This document shows positions 1 through 6,823 of a stretch of DNA of 36,797 bases, piece by piece. Under the pieces are notes generated by a model, which saw only the letters and a program-made list of their open reading frames with translations, made no database searches and was not told where the DNA came from. The stretch is taken from contig JAIEMG010000166.1 of the NCBI GenBank assembly GCA_019752375.1, positions 1-36,797 on the forward strand, given 5' to 3'. The translations under genes and the position numbers were made by a program. This stretch comes from Gemmataceae bacterium (GTDB lineage: Bacteria > Planctomycetota > Planctomycetia > Gemmatales > Gemmataceae). Position 1 is the stretch's first letter. Each line of letters begins with the position of its first letter.

Positions 1-171
1 TAGTCGGACTTCCTTGACGGAGCTTACCAGCAGCGGCCTTTTCCTCTCATAGCATCTGAAGGCGGAACTACGAACAGATTCCGGAAAACTCCTGCAATTC
101 AATGTGACATTGGCGCAATGTGCAGCCGGTGAGACAATCTCCGTGGATTCCCCCTCAATCCCGGGAGCGCC

Positions 172-987
172 ATGTTACTCGAATCGCCTCCCACTCAATT
201 CGACCTCAACTGGCGGATGTTCGGCATCCCGGTGCGAGTCAGTCCCTGGTTCTGGCTCACCAGCCTCTTCCTCGGCTGGTCGGCATACGCCAACACCAGC
301 ATTCTGCTCTTGGTCATCTGGGTCCTGTGCGTGTTCGTCTCGGTGCTGATCCACGAGCTTGGACACGTGGTGGTGGGAACGATCTTCGGGTCCGACGGGC
401 ACATTTTGCTCTACAGCTTTGGCGGTCTGGCGATCGGCAGCAGCAACTTGGATCGGCGCTGGCAGCGCATTGCAGTCTCGTTCGCCGGCCCGCTGGCGCA
501 GTTCCTCCTGTTGATTCCCATCGTGTTGCTCGAGTGGGTGTACACCCCATCGCCGCGGCGCGGCTTCGAGTCGCCCGATTTCCTCGCCGAAATGCTGGCG
601 ATGCTCTTTGTCATTAACCTGTTCTGGCCGCTGCTGAACTTGCTGCCGATCTGGCCGCTGGACGGCGGGCAAATCAGCCGGGAATTGTTTCAGCAGTTGG
701 TGCCTCGGGCCGGCGTGCGCTGGTCGCTGATGCTGTCCCTGGGCGTGTCGGCGTCCCTGGCCGTCGTGGAACTGATGAGCATGCTGACCAAGACACCTGT
801 GCCGTTCATCGGCCTGGGCAGCCTGTTCGGGATTCTATTCTTTGGCTTGTTTGCAGCGGAGAGCTGGATGTTGCTTCAGCAAGCGCGCCCGATGCAACAA
901 CATCGCCGTCGCGAAGAAGAGGAAGATCGTTTGCCGTGGGAAACCGATCCGGACGCGTGGAAACGGGGGCGCAGGGACCAGTGGTGA
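172..987 (+). CDS. Site-2 protease family (M50) intramembrane zinc metalloprotease
   Basis: 271-aa integral membrane protein. The zinc-binding motif HELGH lies at residues 61-65 inside a hydrophobic stretch. The second M50 signature, NLLPIWPLDGG, is at 156-166, with D164 as the probable third zinc ligand. Several hydrophobic segments (about 25-60, 105-120, 143-160, 186-202 and 212-236) fit the S2P fold, and the C-terminus is a charged cytoplasmic tail. This is the compact family without PDZ or CBS domains. M50 enzymes cleave membrane-embedded substrates, often anti-sigma factors or sterol-regulatory-type proteins; the substrate here is unknown. The ATG at 172 follows a GGGAG-type ribosome binding site. 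The gene converges with the unknown last gene of the ubiquitin-like cluster, only 20 nt away, and nothing links the two functionally. Confidence 0.9.
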   Translation: MLLESPPTQFDLNWRMFGIPVRVSPWFWLTSLFLGWSAYANTSILLLVIWVLCVFVSVLIHELGHVVVGTIFGSDGHILLYSFGGLAIGSSNLDRRWQRIAVSFAGPLAQFLLLIPIVLLEWVYTPSPRRGFESPDFLAEMLAMLFVINLFWPLLNLLPIWPLDGGQISRELFQQLVPRAGVRWSLMLSLGVSASLAVVELMSMLTKTPVPFIGLGSLFGILFFGLFAAESWMLLQQARPMQQHRRREEEEDRLPWETDPDAWKRGRRDQW

Positions 988-1007
988 CTGCTTCGCTGCA
1001 AGCGGCG

Positions 1008-2231
1008 TTAGTTGGCTGGGCCTTCGAGTAGCTTGCCCAATCGGTCGTTCAGCTCTTCCTCGGCGGCGGCGGACCAGAGGAATTCGTCAGGCGCCTTGAA
1101 ACCGCCTTCGCTGGTGAAACTCGCCGTCGGTGCTGGACACAGCGACAGCACGCCTAGCACCTTGGCTTTTAATTTCAGTTCAAAGGCGCTGACGTCGTGA
1201 AGGTCCCGCGCTTGCACGGTGCCTGGCGCAAACATTGTCGGCCCATCCGAGACCAGAATATCTTGTTCCAGAAGTAACGGCTGGCTGCGGGACTTGCCTC
1301 CCTGGGCACTGACGCTCAAGTTGCAAATCCCTGCCATGCCGGCTTCGCCGCTGGCGATCAGAAAACATGGCCCGACCCGTTCCGACTCGTTCAACGCAGG
1401 CACCTGACGCCGCAGGCTGACGCCCTCCTTCGTCTGCACGACGAAGCGGGTGTCGCAAACGCGCAAGGAACGCTGAAACGTCCGCGTCGAGATGGCGCGT
1501 ACTCGTTGCGTGGCCAGGGTCTGAGTGCCGAGCTTCCACGTCGCCGTCCAGGTGCCGATGCGTCGGGGCACCTTGCGCGGCACCACGGTCACCAGTGCTT
1601 GCCGTGAGCCAAGTTGCGAACTGGAAAGCTGCACCGGTGCATCACAGGTTGCACCGCTGCGTTCACAGCGAAACTCGACATGCAGGTTCATGTCCAAAAG
1701 GGGAGCCAGGCTGGTCGGGCTCATCAGCACGGCACTGGCCAGCAGGCCCCGGCACTGCGTGGACACAAAGGTCTCGCACGCGACGTTCTGATCGCCCAGA
1801 CGCACGAAGAGCGTCGGCATGTGCAGGCGCAGGTCCTTCACAAATTCGTCGTGGCTGAGCACGGGCAGTGTCAACTGCGCCATCGACGTGTTCTTCCACA
1901 GCAGTTCAACGGTGGTACTCTTGGCCGGCGTCGGCAGGCGAAAGAAGAGGTGGTGCCGATCCTCTCCCTCGTCGCGGCGCAAGTTCTCCGCGGCAATGGG
2001 AACGTGATTGGGAACGGAGAGAGCGAAATCGCTCTTGCGGCGACCGGGACGTGACTGTAGGAGGGCCTCGACGACCACGGCTTCCGCATTCCAGGGAATG
2101 GGTTGGTCGTGGACAGTCAGGCCGGCCTTCTCATAGCTGTAATGCAGCGCTTGCGGCCGGGCCCCGATCCGGTGCATGGGCCAGAGGTCAAGCATCACCC
2201 AGTCGCGCCAGCGCTTGATCCAGTGCCACAT
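1008..2231 (-). CDS. Unknown 407-aa protein, last gene of the ubiquitin-like cassette
   Basis: I do not recognise this family. The ATG at 2231 is preceded by GGAGGA and overlaps the end of the E1-like gene by about 44 nt, so translation is probably coupled. The N-terminus is Trp-rich (MWHWIKRWRDW). Most of the remaining sequence alternates polar and hydrophobic residues, as expected of a beta-rich, possibly multi-domain sandwich protein. Residues near the C-terminus (about 390-405) look like a charged amphipathic helix. I see no signal peptide, no clear membrane segment, no RING-like Cys/His cluster and no catalytic motif. From its place in the operon it could be a target, adaptor or effector of the conjugation system. 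That is inference from context only. Confidence 0.72.
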   Translation of the reverse strand: MWHWIKRWRDWVMLDLWPMHRIGARPQALHYSYEKAGLTVHDQPIPWNAEAVVVEALLQSRPGRRKSDFALSVPNHVPIAAENLRRDEGEDRHHLFFRLPTPAKSTTVELLWKNTSMAQLTLPVLSHDEFVKDLRLHMPTLFVRLGDQNVACETFVSTQCRGLLASAVLMSPTSLAPLLDMNLHVEFRCERSGATCDAPVQLSSSQLGSRQALVTVVPRKVPRRIGTWTATWKLGTQTLATQRVRAISTRTFQRSLRVCDTRFVVQTKEGVSLRRQVPALNESERVGPCFLIASGEAGMAGICNLSVSAQGGKSRSQPLLLEQDILVSDGPTMFAPGTVQARDLHDVSAFELKLKAKVLGVLSLCPAPTASFTSEGGFKAPDEFLWSAAAEEELNDRLGKLLEGPAN

Positions 2232-3003
2232 CGAGATCCTCCGCCGAGGAGGGCTCCGACGCACGGCAGATCAAGCAGTCCGCCATGCGAGGGATGCGAA
2301 AGCGATAGGGACGGAACGCCTCTTCGAAGACGTCGGGCACCCGTTGCAGCGACCAGAGCAGGCTGGTGAAGCCGGGTGAATAACTCACGCCGTCCGCCAA
2401 CAGGCCGAGCGTGATCAGTGCATGCATCGAGGCGATGGCCGCGATCGACGCTCTGCTGGCGGGAATCGTCGTCTCCGCCACCGCGCCGCCGGGCTGCGAG
2501 TAGTCCGGCGCCTTTGGCTTCTCCACCGTGACAGCACGTTTCAGATGGCTGGCCACGCAGCCGTAACACGGTCCGCCGGGCGCGAACCAGTGGACGAAGC
2601 CGCCGATCCCGCCGCTGAGGACTTCGCCCAGCGTCCACGGCTTGCCATGCCGCCGCATTAACGCGTCCCAATGAAACTTGGCCGGCTCGTTGTCCGCCGC
2701 ACAGACGCCGATGTCGGCGCTGGCTGCCGCCGTGTCGATATCGTCCTGCACCTTGGGGTCGAGTAGATCGCAGACCAGCGTGTGCACTTCCAGATCGGGC
2801 CGGCGCTCTTGAAGCCACTGTTCCGCCAGGCGGGCCTTGGTCTGGCCCACGGCAGATGCGGGGAACAAGTGTCGTTCGACATTGTGCGGCTTGTAGACGT
2901 CGGGTTCGATGAGCGTGACACGTGTGATCCGCGCATCCCGGCACAGCAAGTCGAGCACCGGCATGCCGCCGCTTCCTACGCCAACCTGGATCAGATGGGC
3001 CAA
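2188..3003 (-). CDS. E1/ThiF/MoeB-like adenylating enzyme of the ubiquitin-like cassette
   Basis: Rossmann-type ATP-dependent activator, 271 aa from the proposed TTG start. Visible features are the nucleotide loop GVGSGG (8-13), the acidic/Asn/Arg set D35, N41 and R44, K56, D104 and two zinc-binding pairs, CYGC (146-149) and CLIC (243-246). All are standard for E1/ThiF/MoeB proteins. The TTG at 3003 is chosen because GGAAGGA lies about 6 nt upstream and the product then starts directly at the first beta strand. Longer in-frame extensions would translate an intergenic REP repeat. At the position where MoeB and ThiF carry the thioester Cys before the GVLG segment, I read Y168-S169 and no Cys. 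It lies between the E2-like gene and the unknown gene, and would activate a Ubl C-terminus. Confidence 0.87.
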   Translation of the reverse strand: MAHLIQVGVGSGGMPVLDLLCRDARITRVTLIEPDVYKPHNVERHLFPASAVGQTKARLAEQWLQERRPDLEVHTLVCDLLDPKVQDDIDTAAASADIGVCAADNEPAKFHWDALMRRHGKPWTLGEVLSGGIGGFVHWFAPGGPCYGCVASHLKRAVTVEKPKAPDYSQPGGAVAETTIPASRASIAAIASMHALITLGLLADGVSYSPGFTSLLWSLQRVPDVFEEAFRPYRFRIPRMADCLICRASEPSSAEDLDVALDQALARLGDA

Positions 3004-3040
3004 GTGGAGTCCTTCCTTCCGGTTCTCTGTAACCGCAGGC

Positions 3041-3122
3041 TCTGTAGCCGCAGGCTTCAGCCTGCGGAATGGTGTGCCAGGGGCGGTGACGCACTCCGCA
3101 GGCTGAAGCCTGCGGCTACAGA
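3041..3122. repeat. REP pair (family 1) between the E2 and E1 genes
   Basis: Two perfect 28-bp inverted arms, 3041-3068 and 3095-3122, flank a 26-nt spacer. Each unit reads TGTAG followed at once by the hairpin CCGCAGGCT-TC-AGCCTGCGG (9-bp stem, 2-nt loop). GTAG next to a hairpin is the hallmark of REP elements. Just outside, 3026-3040 partly duplicates 3041-3055 (14 of 15 bases), so this spot has been rearranged. It sits between co-directional genes of one operon and could affect read-through. Confidence 0.9.
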
Positions 3123-3144
3123 CGTTCACGGCAACGCTCGCGAT

Positions 3145-3570
3145 CTACTTCGCTTCCGGCAGCGGCCATTCTCCCGTCTCATGCCAGATCTCGTAACACG
3201 CGAGCCACCGCCAGGCGGCCTGCACGGCGAAGATACACGTGAACTTCGCTGGATCCCACCGACTCGCCGTTCGCGTACTGCCCTGGCGCCACAGGCACAT
3301 CGTTTGGCCTTCTAGCAAGTGCGGACAGTGCTTGAGCGGCGTCAGAACGCGTGTCTCGGGCGGCACCGTCGGGTAGCTCGAGACCAGCCGCGTTTCGAGC
3401 TGGTAGACGTTGTGCGCCGGCTTGAGTCGATAGCGCAGCACCAGACCGTTGCCCATGCGTACCATCTGAATCTTGTACGCCGGGTCACGGTCCTGGTTAT
3501 ACCGCTCGATCACCGGAATCTCGACGCTGAGCAGCCGCCGCTTTCCGATTTCACTGTCGAGAAGAGCCAT
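3145..3570 (-). CDS. E2-like (UBC-fold) ubiquitin-conjugating enzyme homologue
   Basis: 141-aa protein with the E2 layout: an N-terminal helix, a beta meander, the segment SYPTVPPETRV (about 65-75, the YP..PP signature), then HCPHLLEGQTMCLW (81-94) with C92 as the likely catalytic cysteine, and a C-terminal helical part containing several Trp (about 120-135). The pattern matches HPHL..G..CL in prokaryotic E2 families. It would receive an activated Ubl from the downstream E1-like protein and transfer it. The ATG at 3570 is chosen because the protein then begins at the family-like helix, but no strong ribosome binding site is seen. The upstream gap is filled by an inverted repeat (3583-3654). 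The neighbouring JAMM and E1 genes support the call. Confidence 0.85.
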   Translation of the reverse strand: MALLDSEIGKRRLLSVEIPVIERYNQDRDPAYKIQMVRMGNGLVLRYRLKPAHNVYQLETRLVSSYPTVPPETRVLTPLKHCPHLLEGQTMCLWRQGSTRTASRWDPAKFTCIFAVQAAWRWLACYEIWHETGEWPLPEAK

Positions 3571-3582
3571 GGCAAGCAAGCG

Positions 3583-3654
3583 AAGAGCTAAGAGCTGAGA
3601 GACAAGAGCCGGCACAGTATTCGCTTGGCTCTCGGCTCCCTGCTCTTAGCTCTT
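3583..3654. repeat. Imperfect inverted repeat between the 60-aa gene and the E2 gene
   Basis: The 13-bp arms AAGAGCTAAGAGC (3583-3595) and its complement (3642-3654) are exact, and a looser GAGAGC/GGCTCTC pairing lies inside. The element fills the gap between the stop of the 60-aa gene and the E2 start, and occupies the E2 upstream region where a ribosome binding site is expected. It has a GAGAGC/AAGAGC style different from the GTAG-type REPs. Confidence 0.7.
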
Positions 3655-3658
3655 GTCT

Positions 3659-3841
3659 TCAATAATGACACGGGACCGATTTGATGGCGTTGATCACTTC
3701 GTCGTCGGTGACCTCATCGCTGCTGCCGGCGAAGCTGGTGTCGCGACGATCCATGAGCAGGGTTCGATTGCTGTCCGCATTGCCGCGCAATGCACTGATC
3801 AATTGCCGACGCTCCGTGTCGTTCAGGGGCCTGAAATCCAT
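3659..3841 (-). CDS. Small 60-aa protein inside the ubiquitin-like cassette
   Basis: The ATG at 3841 has a strong ribosome binding site (AAAGGAG) at good spacing, which argues for a real gene although it is short. The product is acidic and mostly predicted helical (for example TERRQLISALRG and DDEVINAIKS) and ends in PCHY. It is too short for a normal beta-grasp Ubl and lacks a C-terminal GG, so I do not call it the modifier. It lies 43 nt after the JAMM gene and before the E2 gene. Possible roles are a substrate, an adaptor, or a precursor peptide activated by the E1-like enzyme. No family is recognised. Confidence 0.68.
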   Translation of the reverse strand: MDFRPLNDTERRQLISALRGNADSNRTLLMDRRDTSFAGSSDEVTDDEVINAIKSVPCHY

Positions 3842-3884
3842 CGCTTTCTCCTTTCCAGTTGGGAAGAACCATGACCGAAAACGG

Positions 3885-4973
3885 TCAAGACTGTGCTGCC
3901 AGTTCCGCAAGCAACAAGTAGACGCCTTGGTCCACGCGCGTTTCGTGCGAATCCGCCGCCACCAGATCGCCGCCCCGCGCCAGGAAGTAGCTCACCTCAC
4001 CGTCTTCCAGTAAGACCCGGATCGCATCGCCAGGTTCAGCCAGAGGCACCGTGACCGCCAGGGCTTCCCTCTTGCGGCCGTCAATGACCTCGAAGATGAC
4101 ACCCGCCTGTTGCCGGGCGAGCCGATCGAGCCGTTCGGCATGGGCCTCGATCTCCGACCAAACAGCGTGCAAAGGTCGTGCCAAGTCAGGGCCGAGGGTC
4201 AGTTCCACCGGCAATGCACGATAGTTGCCGGCGCCGTCACGCAAGCCATACCACGACAAACACAGCTTGCCCAGACACTGCACATGCGGCTTGGGCTGGC
4301 GTCCCAGCATCGTGCTCGTGGCAGGGTTGCCGTCCGCCGTGCCGATGGCGAAGATCCCTTCCTTGCCGCGCAGTTGCCCGACCCATTCACTATCGCCGCG
4401 AAAGTCGGCATCACTGGGGTGGCGCAGGCTGCCCGGATGCGTGTGGACAATACCCAGGATGCTTAGCCGTCGATCGACCTGGCGCACGATGCGGCTGCCA
4501 AGTGCCTGGGCCAAGGCGTTGAATTGCACGTGAGCGACGCCTGCTTCCCGCTGCGTACCGGCTGGCAGCGTGGCGAGAGCGATCGCTTCCTTGGCTTCGC
4601 GCAGGCCGAGGAGCACCCAGCCCGTCTCTTCATCGCCGCGTGCGCTAGCCCGATGTTCGGCGTACTCCTCGAACAGGGTACGACTGACGCCATCGGTAAG
4701 CAGGATACGTTCCAGCGGTTGATACCGCGGAGCAGGACCGCGCTCGCCCGCCGAAGCCGGCGGAGGGTCGGCCGGCGTGGAGCGGCCGCGGCGAAGGCCC
4801 CAGGTCAGCTCGAACACCAGGCGCTGAGCAGACTGGACCAGGGCTTGCAGCATGGAGAATCGGCCTCCGGCACTTACCGCCCGCGGATCCGGGCGGAGAG
4901 GAGAGGCATCGCCGCGCTGCGGCACCAGCTCCGTCCGTGAGAGCGTTGGAAGCACATCACCTCCTTCCGTCAT
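3885..4973 (-). CDS. JAMM/JAB (MPN) metallopeptidase with possible C-terminal ubiquitin-like domain
   Basis: 362 aa when read from 4973. Residues 1-85 are Pro/Arg-rich and of low complexity. The JAMM domain spans about 88-260, with E116 (EETG), H177 and H179 (HTHP), S187 and D190, a full HxH-x7-S-x2-D zinc site expected of an isopeptidase or Ubl-processing enzyme. After a helical linker (about 265-290), residues 291-357 read as strand-strand-short helix-strand-GGDL-strand, which resembles ubiquitin. There is no GG at the end (AELAAQS). The start is uncertain: ATG 4973 has a weak site, in-frame GTG 4955 sits 4 nt after a near-perfect AAGGAGGTGAT, and ATG 4853 has GGAGG 10 nt upstream. In this family the JAMM enzyme usually exposes the Ubl terminus or reverses conjugation. 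Confidence 0.88.
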   Translation of the reverse strand: MTEGGDVLPTLSRTELVPQRGDASPLRPDPRAVSAGGRFSMLQALVQSAQRLVFELTWGLRRGRSTPADPPPASAGERGPAPRYQPLERILLTDGVSRTLFEEYAEHRASARGDEETGWVLLGLREAKEAIALATLPAGTQREAGVAHVQFNALAQALGSRIVRQVDRRLSILGIVHTHPGSLRHPSDADFRGDSEWVGQLRGKEGIFAIGTADGNPATSTMLGRQPKPHVQCLGKLCLSWYGLRDGAGNYRALPVELTLGPDLARPLHAVWSEIEAHAERLDRLARQQAGVIFEVIDGRKREALAVTVPLAEPGDAIRVLLEDGEVSYFLARGGDLVAADSHETRVDQGVYLLLAELAAQS

Positions 4974-5030
4974 TGAATCATACCTTTTGAGAAAAGCCGA
5001 GTCAAAGCACGGGACGATTCTGCGTGCGAT

Positions 5031-5534
5031 TCAGCGAACGTCCGATGCACGCGTCCGCGTCTCGACCAGGCGCTCGATCAGGGCGGCAATCCGTTCGGTA
5101 TCCCAAACGCCGAACAAGACCATGTCCTTTTTCCCGGTGTGGATCCGCAGTCGGCCCACGCCCAGGCGTCGCTCCAGCGCCGTCTGCTGCACGCGGACGG
5201 AACGGATATCCGCCACCGCGATGGGAGGCGCAGCGGCGCGCAGCAAACCGAGGCCGCAGAAGAGGCGATGCGTCGTCAGGCGGTAGGTAAGGACGGTGGT
5301 GCGATAGCCACAGTGCAAGACCTGGGATCCGACCAGCAGGGAGGCGACGGCATAGAGAAGGTAGCGAGCCATGTCGTCGCTCAGGCCCCAGTCGTCCGCC
5401 CAGGCGTAGACGCCCAGACAGGCCGCAATGGTCAGCACGCCGCAGACGACAAAGTTCGGCAGCATCGCCCAGGGGGAGTAGCCGCCCCACCACACGTCGA
5501 CTTCCTGCTCCGGCTCGTCGGCGTCGGCCAGCAT
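5031..5534 (-). CDS. Bacterial PH-domain (bPH2/DUF304-like) membrane protein
   Basis: 167-aa protein. An acidic N-terminus is followed by two hydrophobic segments (about 24-44 and 56-74). A bPH-like domain then starts TYRLTTHRL (about 83-91) and continues IADIRSVRV-like and GRLRIHTGKKD strands, ending in a helix (ERIAALIERL). The THRL...GLL...DI..V pattern is typical of DUF304. The ATG at 5534 has AAGGGAG upstream. It lies 57 nt before the JAMM gene on the same strand and could be the first gene of that transcription unit, giving the system a membrane anchor. bPH2 proteins are also common as independent genes, so the link is only positional. Confidence 0.8.
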   Translation of the reverse strand: MLADADEPEQEVDVWWGGYSPWAMLPNFVVCGVLTIAACLGVYAWADDWGLSDDMARYLLYAVASLLVGSQVLHCGYRTTVLTYRLTTHRLFCGLGLLRAAAPPIAVADIRSVRVQQTALERRLGVGRLRIHTGKKDMVLFGVWDTERIAALIERLVETRTRASDVR

Positions 5535-5615
5535 GTCGGCTCCCTTGAGCGAGACGCGGAAAAGCCATAGTCTATCACCGCTGGCCGGCCCCGCATACCG
5601 CGATGGAGCGTGCCC

Positions 5616-6752
5616 ATGAACTATCCCGCACAACGGCGAAGACAGCTCGCTCGCCTCCTCAAGGAAGAAAACGTCGATGCCTTGCTCGTCACCAATCCGG
5701 TTAACGTCACCTACCTGACCGGTTTCAGCGGCGACAGCACGTACTTGATTCTTGGCCGTCAGCATACGCTTCTGGTCAGCGACGGCCGCTTCACCGAGCA
5801 ACTTGCCGAAGAATGTCCGGGGCTGGACGCCTACATCCGGCCCTCCAAGCAGAGCCTGTCGCGCGCCACGGCGGACACGCTCCAGAAACTTGGCCCGCGC
5901 CAGGTCGGCTTCGAGAGCGGCAACGTCAGCGTTGCCGATCTGGAGGTTTATCGGGAAATGCTTCCTGCCATCGAGTGGAAGGGCGTTCGCGATCGCGTGG
6001 AGAAGATGCGCGCGGTCAAGGACGAATCGGAGGTCGCGGCCATTCGCGAGGCGATCCGCATTGCCGAACGTGCCTTCGCGATGTTCCGCTCCATGCTCCG
6101 GCGCGGCGATTGCGAGAAAGACTTGCACGACGCCATGGAAGGGTACATCCGCCGCGCGGGCGGGCGCTGTTCGAGCTTCCCGACCATTGTGGCAGTGGAT
6201 GAACGTGCCGCACTGCCGCATGCGCCGCCGACGGGCCGCAATCTCGCCGAGTGTCACCTGCTCCTGGTGGATTGGGGCGCCAGCGGCGCCTTCTACAAAA
6301 GCGACTTGACACGCGTCCTGATTCCCCGTAATCATTCAGCTTTCTCCCGGTCTGCCCGTCAGGAGAAAGCCGACGAAAAGCTCGAAAAGGTCTATGCGAC
6401 GGTGCTGGCGGCGCAACAGGCAGCCATCGCCGCGGTGCGACCGGGCGCGAAGGGGCATGACGTGGACGCCATCGCCCGCGCGGTGATGGACGAGGCGGGC
6501 TACGGCAAGTATTTCATGCATGGGTTGGGGCACGGCATTGGACTGCAAGTCCACGAGGCCCCGGCGGTGCGGACGGATTCGGTCGATGTCTTGCAAGCCG
6601 GCATGGTCGTAACGATCGAACCCGGCATCTACCTCCCCGGCTGGGGGGGCGTTCGTCTGGAGGACGACGTGCTGGTCACCCCGGACGGCAACGAAGTGCT
6701 GACCAGCGTGCCGAAGGATTTCGCGTCGCAGATCCTCGATTTTGGCGTTTGA
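5616..6752 (+). CDS. Xaa-Pro aminopeptidase/dipeptidase (M24B)
   Basis: 378-aa cytosolic metallopeptidase that removes N-terminal residues next to proline. It has a creatinase-like N-terminal domain (about 1-130) and a pita-bread catalytic domain. The five metal ligands are visible: D219 (VDWGA), D230 (KSDLTR), H306 (HGLGHG), E335 (TIEPG) and E349 (RLEDD). The ATG at 5616 is chosen over an upstream GTG at 5610 because GGAG is spaced well for it. A short extra segment (about 239-256) after SDLTRVLIP is longer than usual and is encoded by a 9-bp hairpin sequence. The next gene is accB, in the same direction; an M24B peptidase just before accBC is a layout seen in many bacteria, where the neighbour may also be efp. 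Confidence 0.92.
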   Translation: MNYPAQRRRQLARLLKEENVDALLVTNPVNVTYLTGFSGDSTYLILGRQHTLLVSDGRFTEQLAEECPGLDAYIRPSKQSLSRATADTLQKLGPRQVGFESGNVSVADLEVYREMLPAIEWKGVRDRVEKMRAVKDESEVAAIREAIRIAERAFAMFRSMLRRGDCEKDLHDAMEGYIRRAGGRCSSFPTIVAVDERAALPHAPPTGRNLAECHLLLVDWGASGAFYKSDLTRVLIPRNHSAFSRSARQEKADEKLEKVYATVLAAQQAAIAAVRPGAKGHDVDAIARAVMDEAGYGKYFMHGLGHGIGLQVHEAPAVRTDSVDVLQAGMVVTIEPGIYLPGWGGVRLEDDVLVTPDGNEVLTSVPKDFASQILDFGV

Positions 6753-6823
6753 GTGTGTTTCGCCCTCCCCGATCGAGCAATCCGCGACTGGGAAATCCAC
6801 TGTCCACAATCTCAGGAGGTCCG

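Noticed and set aside
2188-3129. Long E1-like frame starting at 3129
   Set aside because: The extra 42 codons run through the REP pair and a non-coding gap. A TTG at 3003 has a strong ribosome binding site and places the protein start at the first strand of the fold.
3659-3841. 60-aa protein as the free ubiquitin-like modifier
   Set aside because: Too short for a beta-grasp and mostly helical, with no terminal Gly-Gly. It is kept as unknown.
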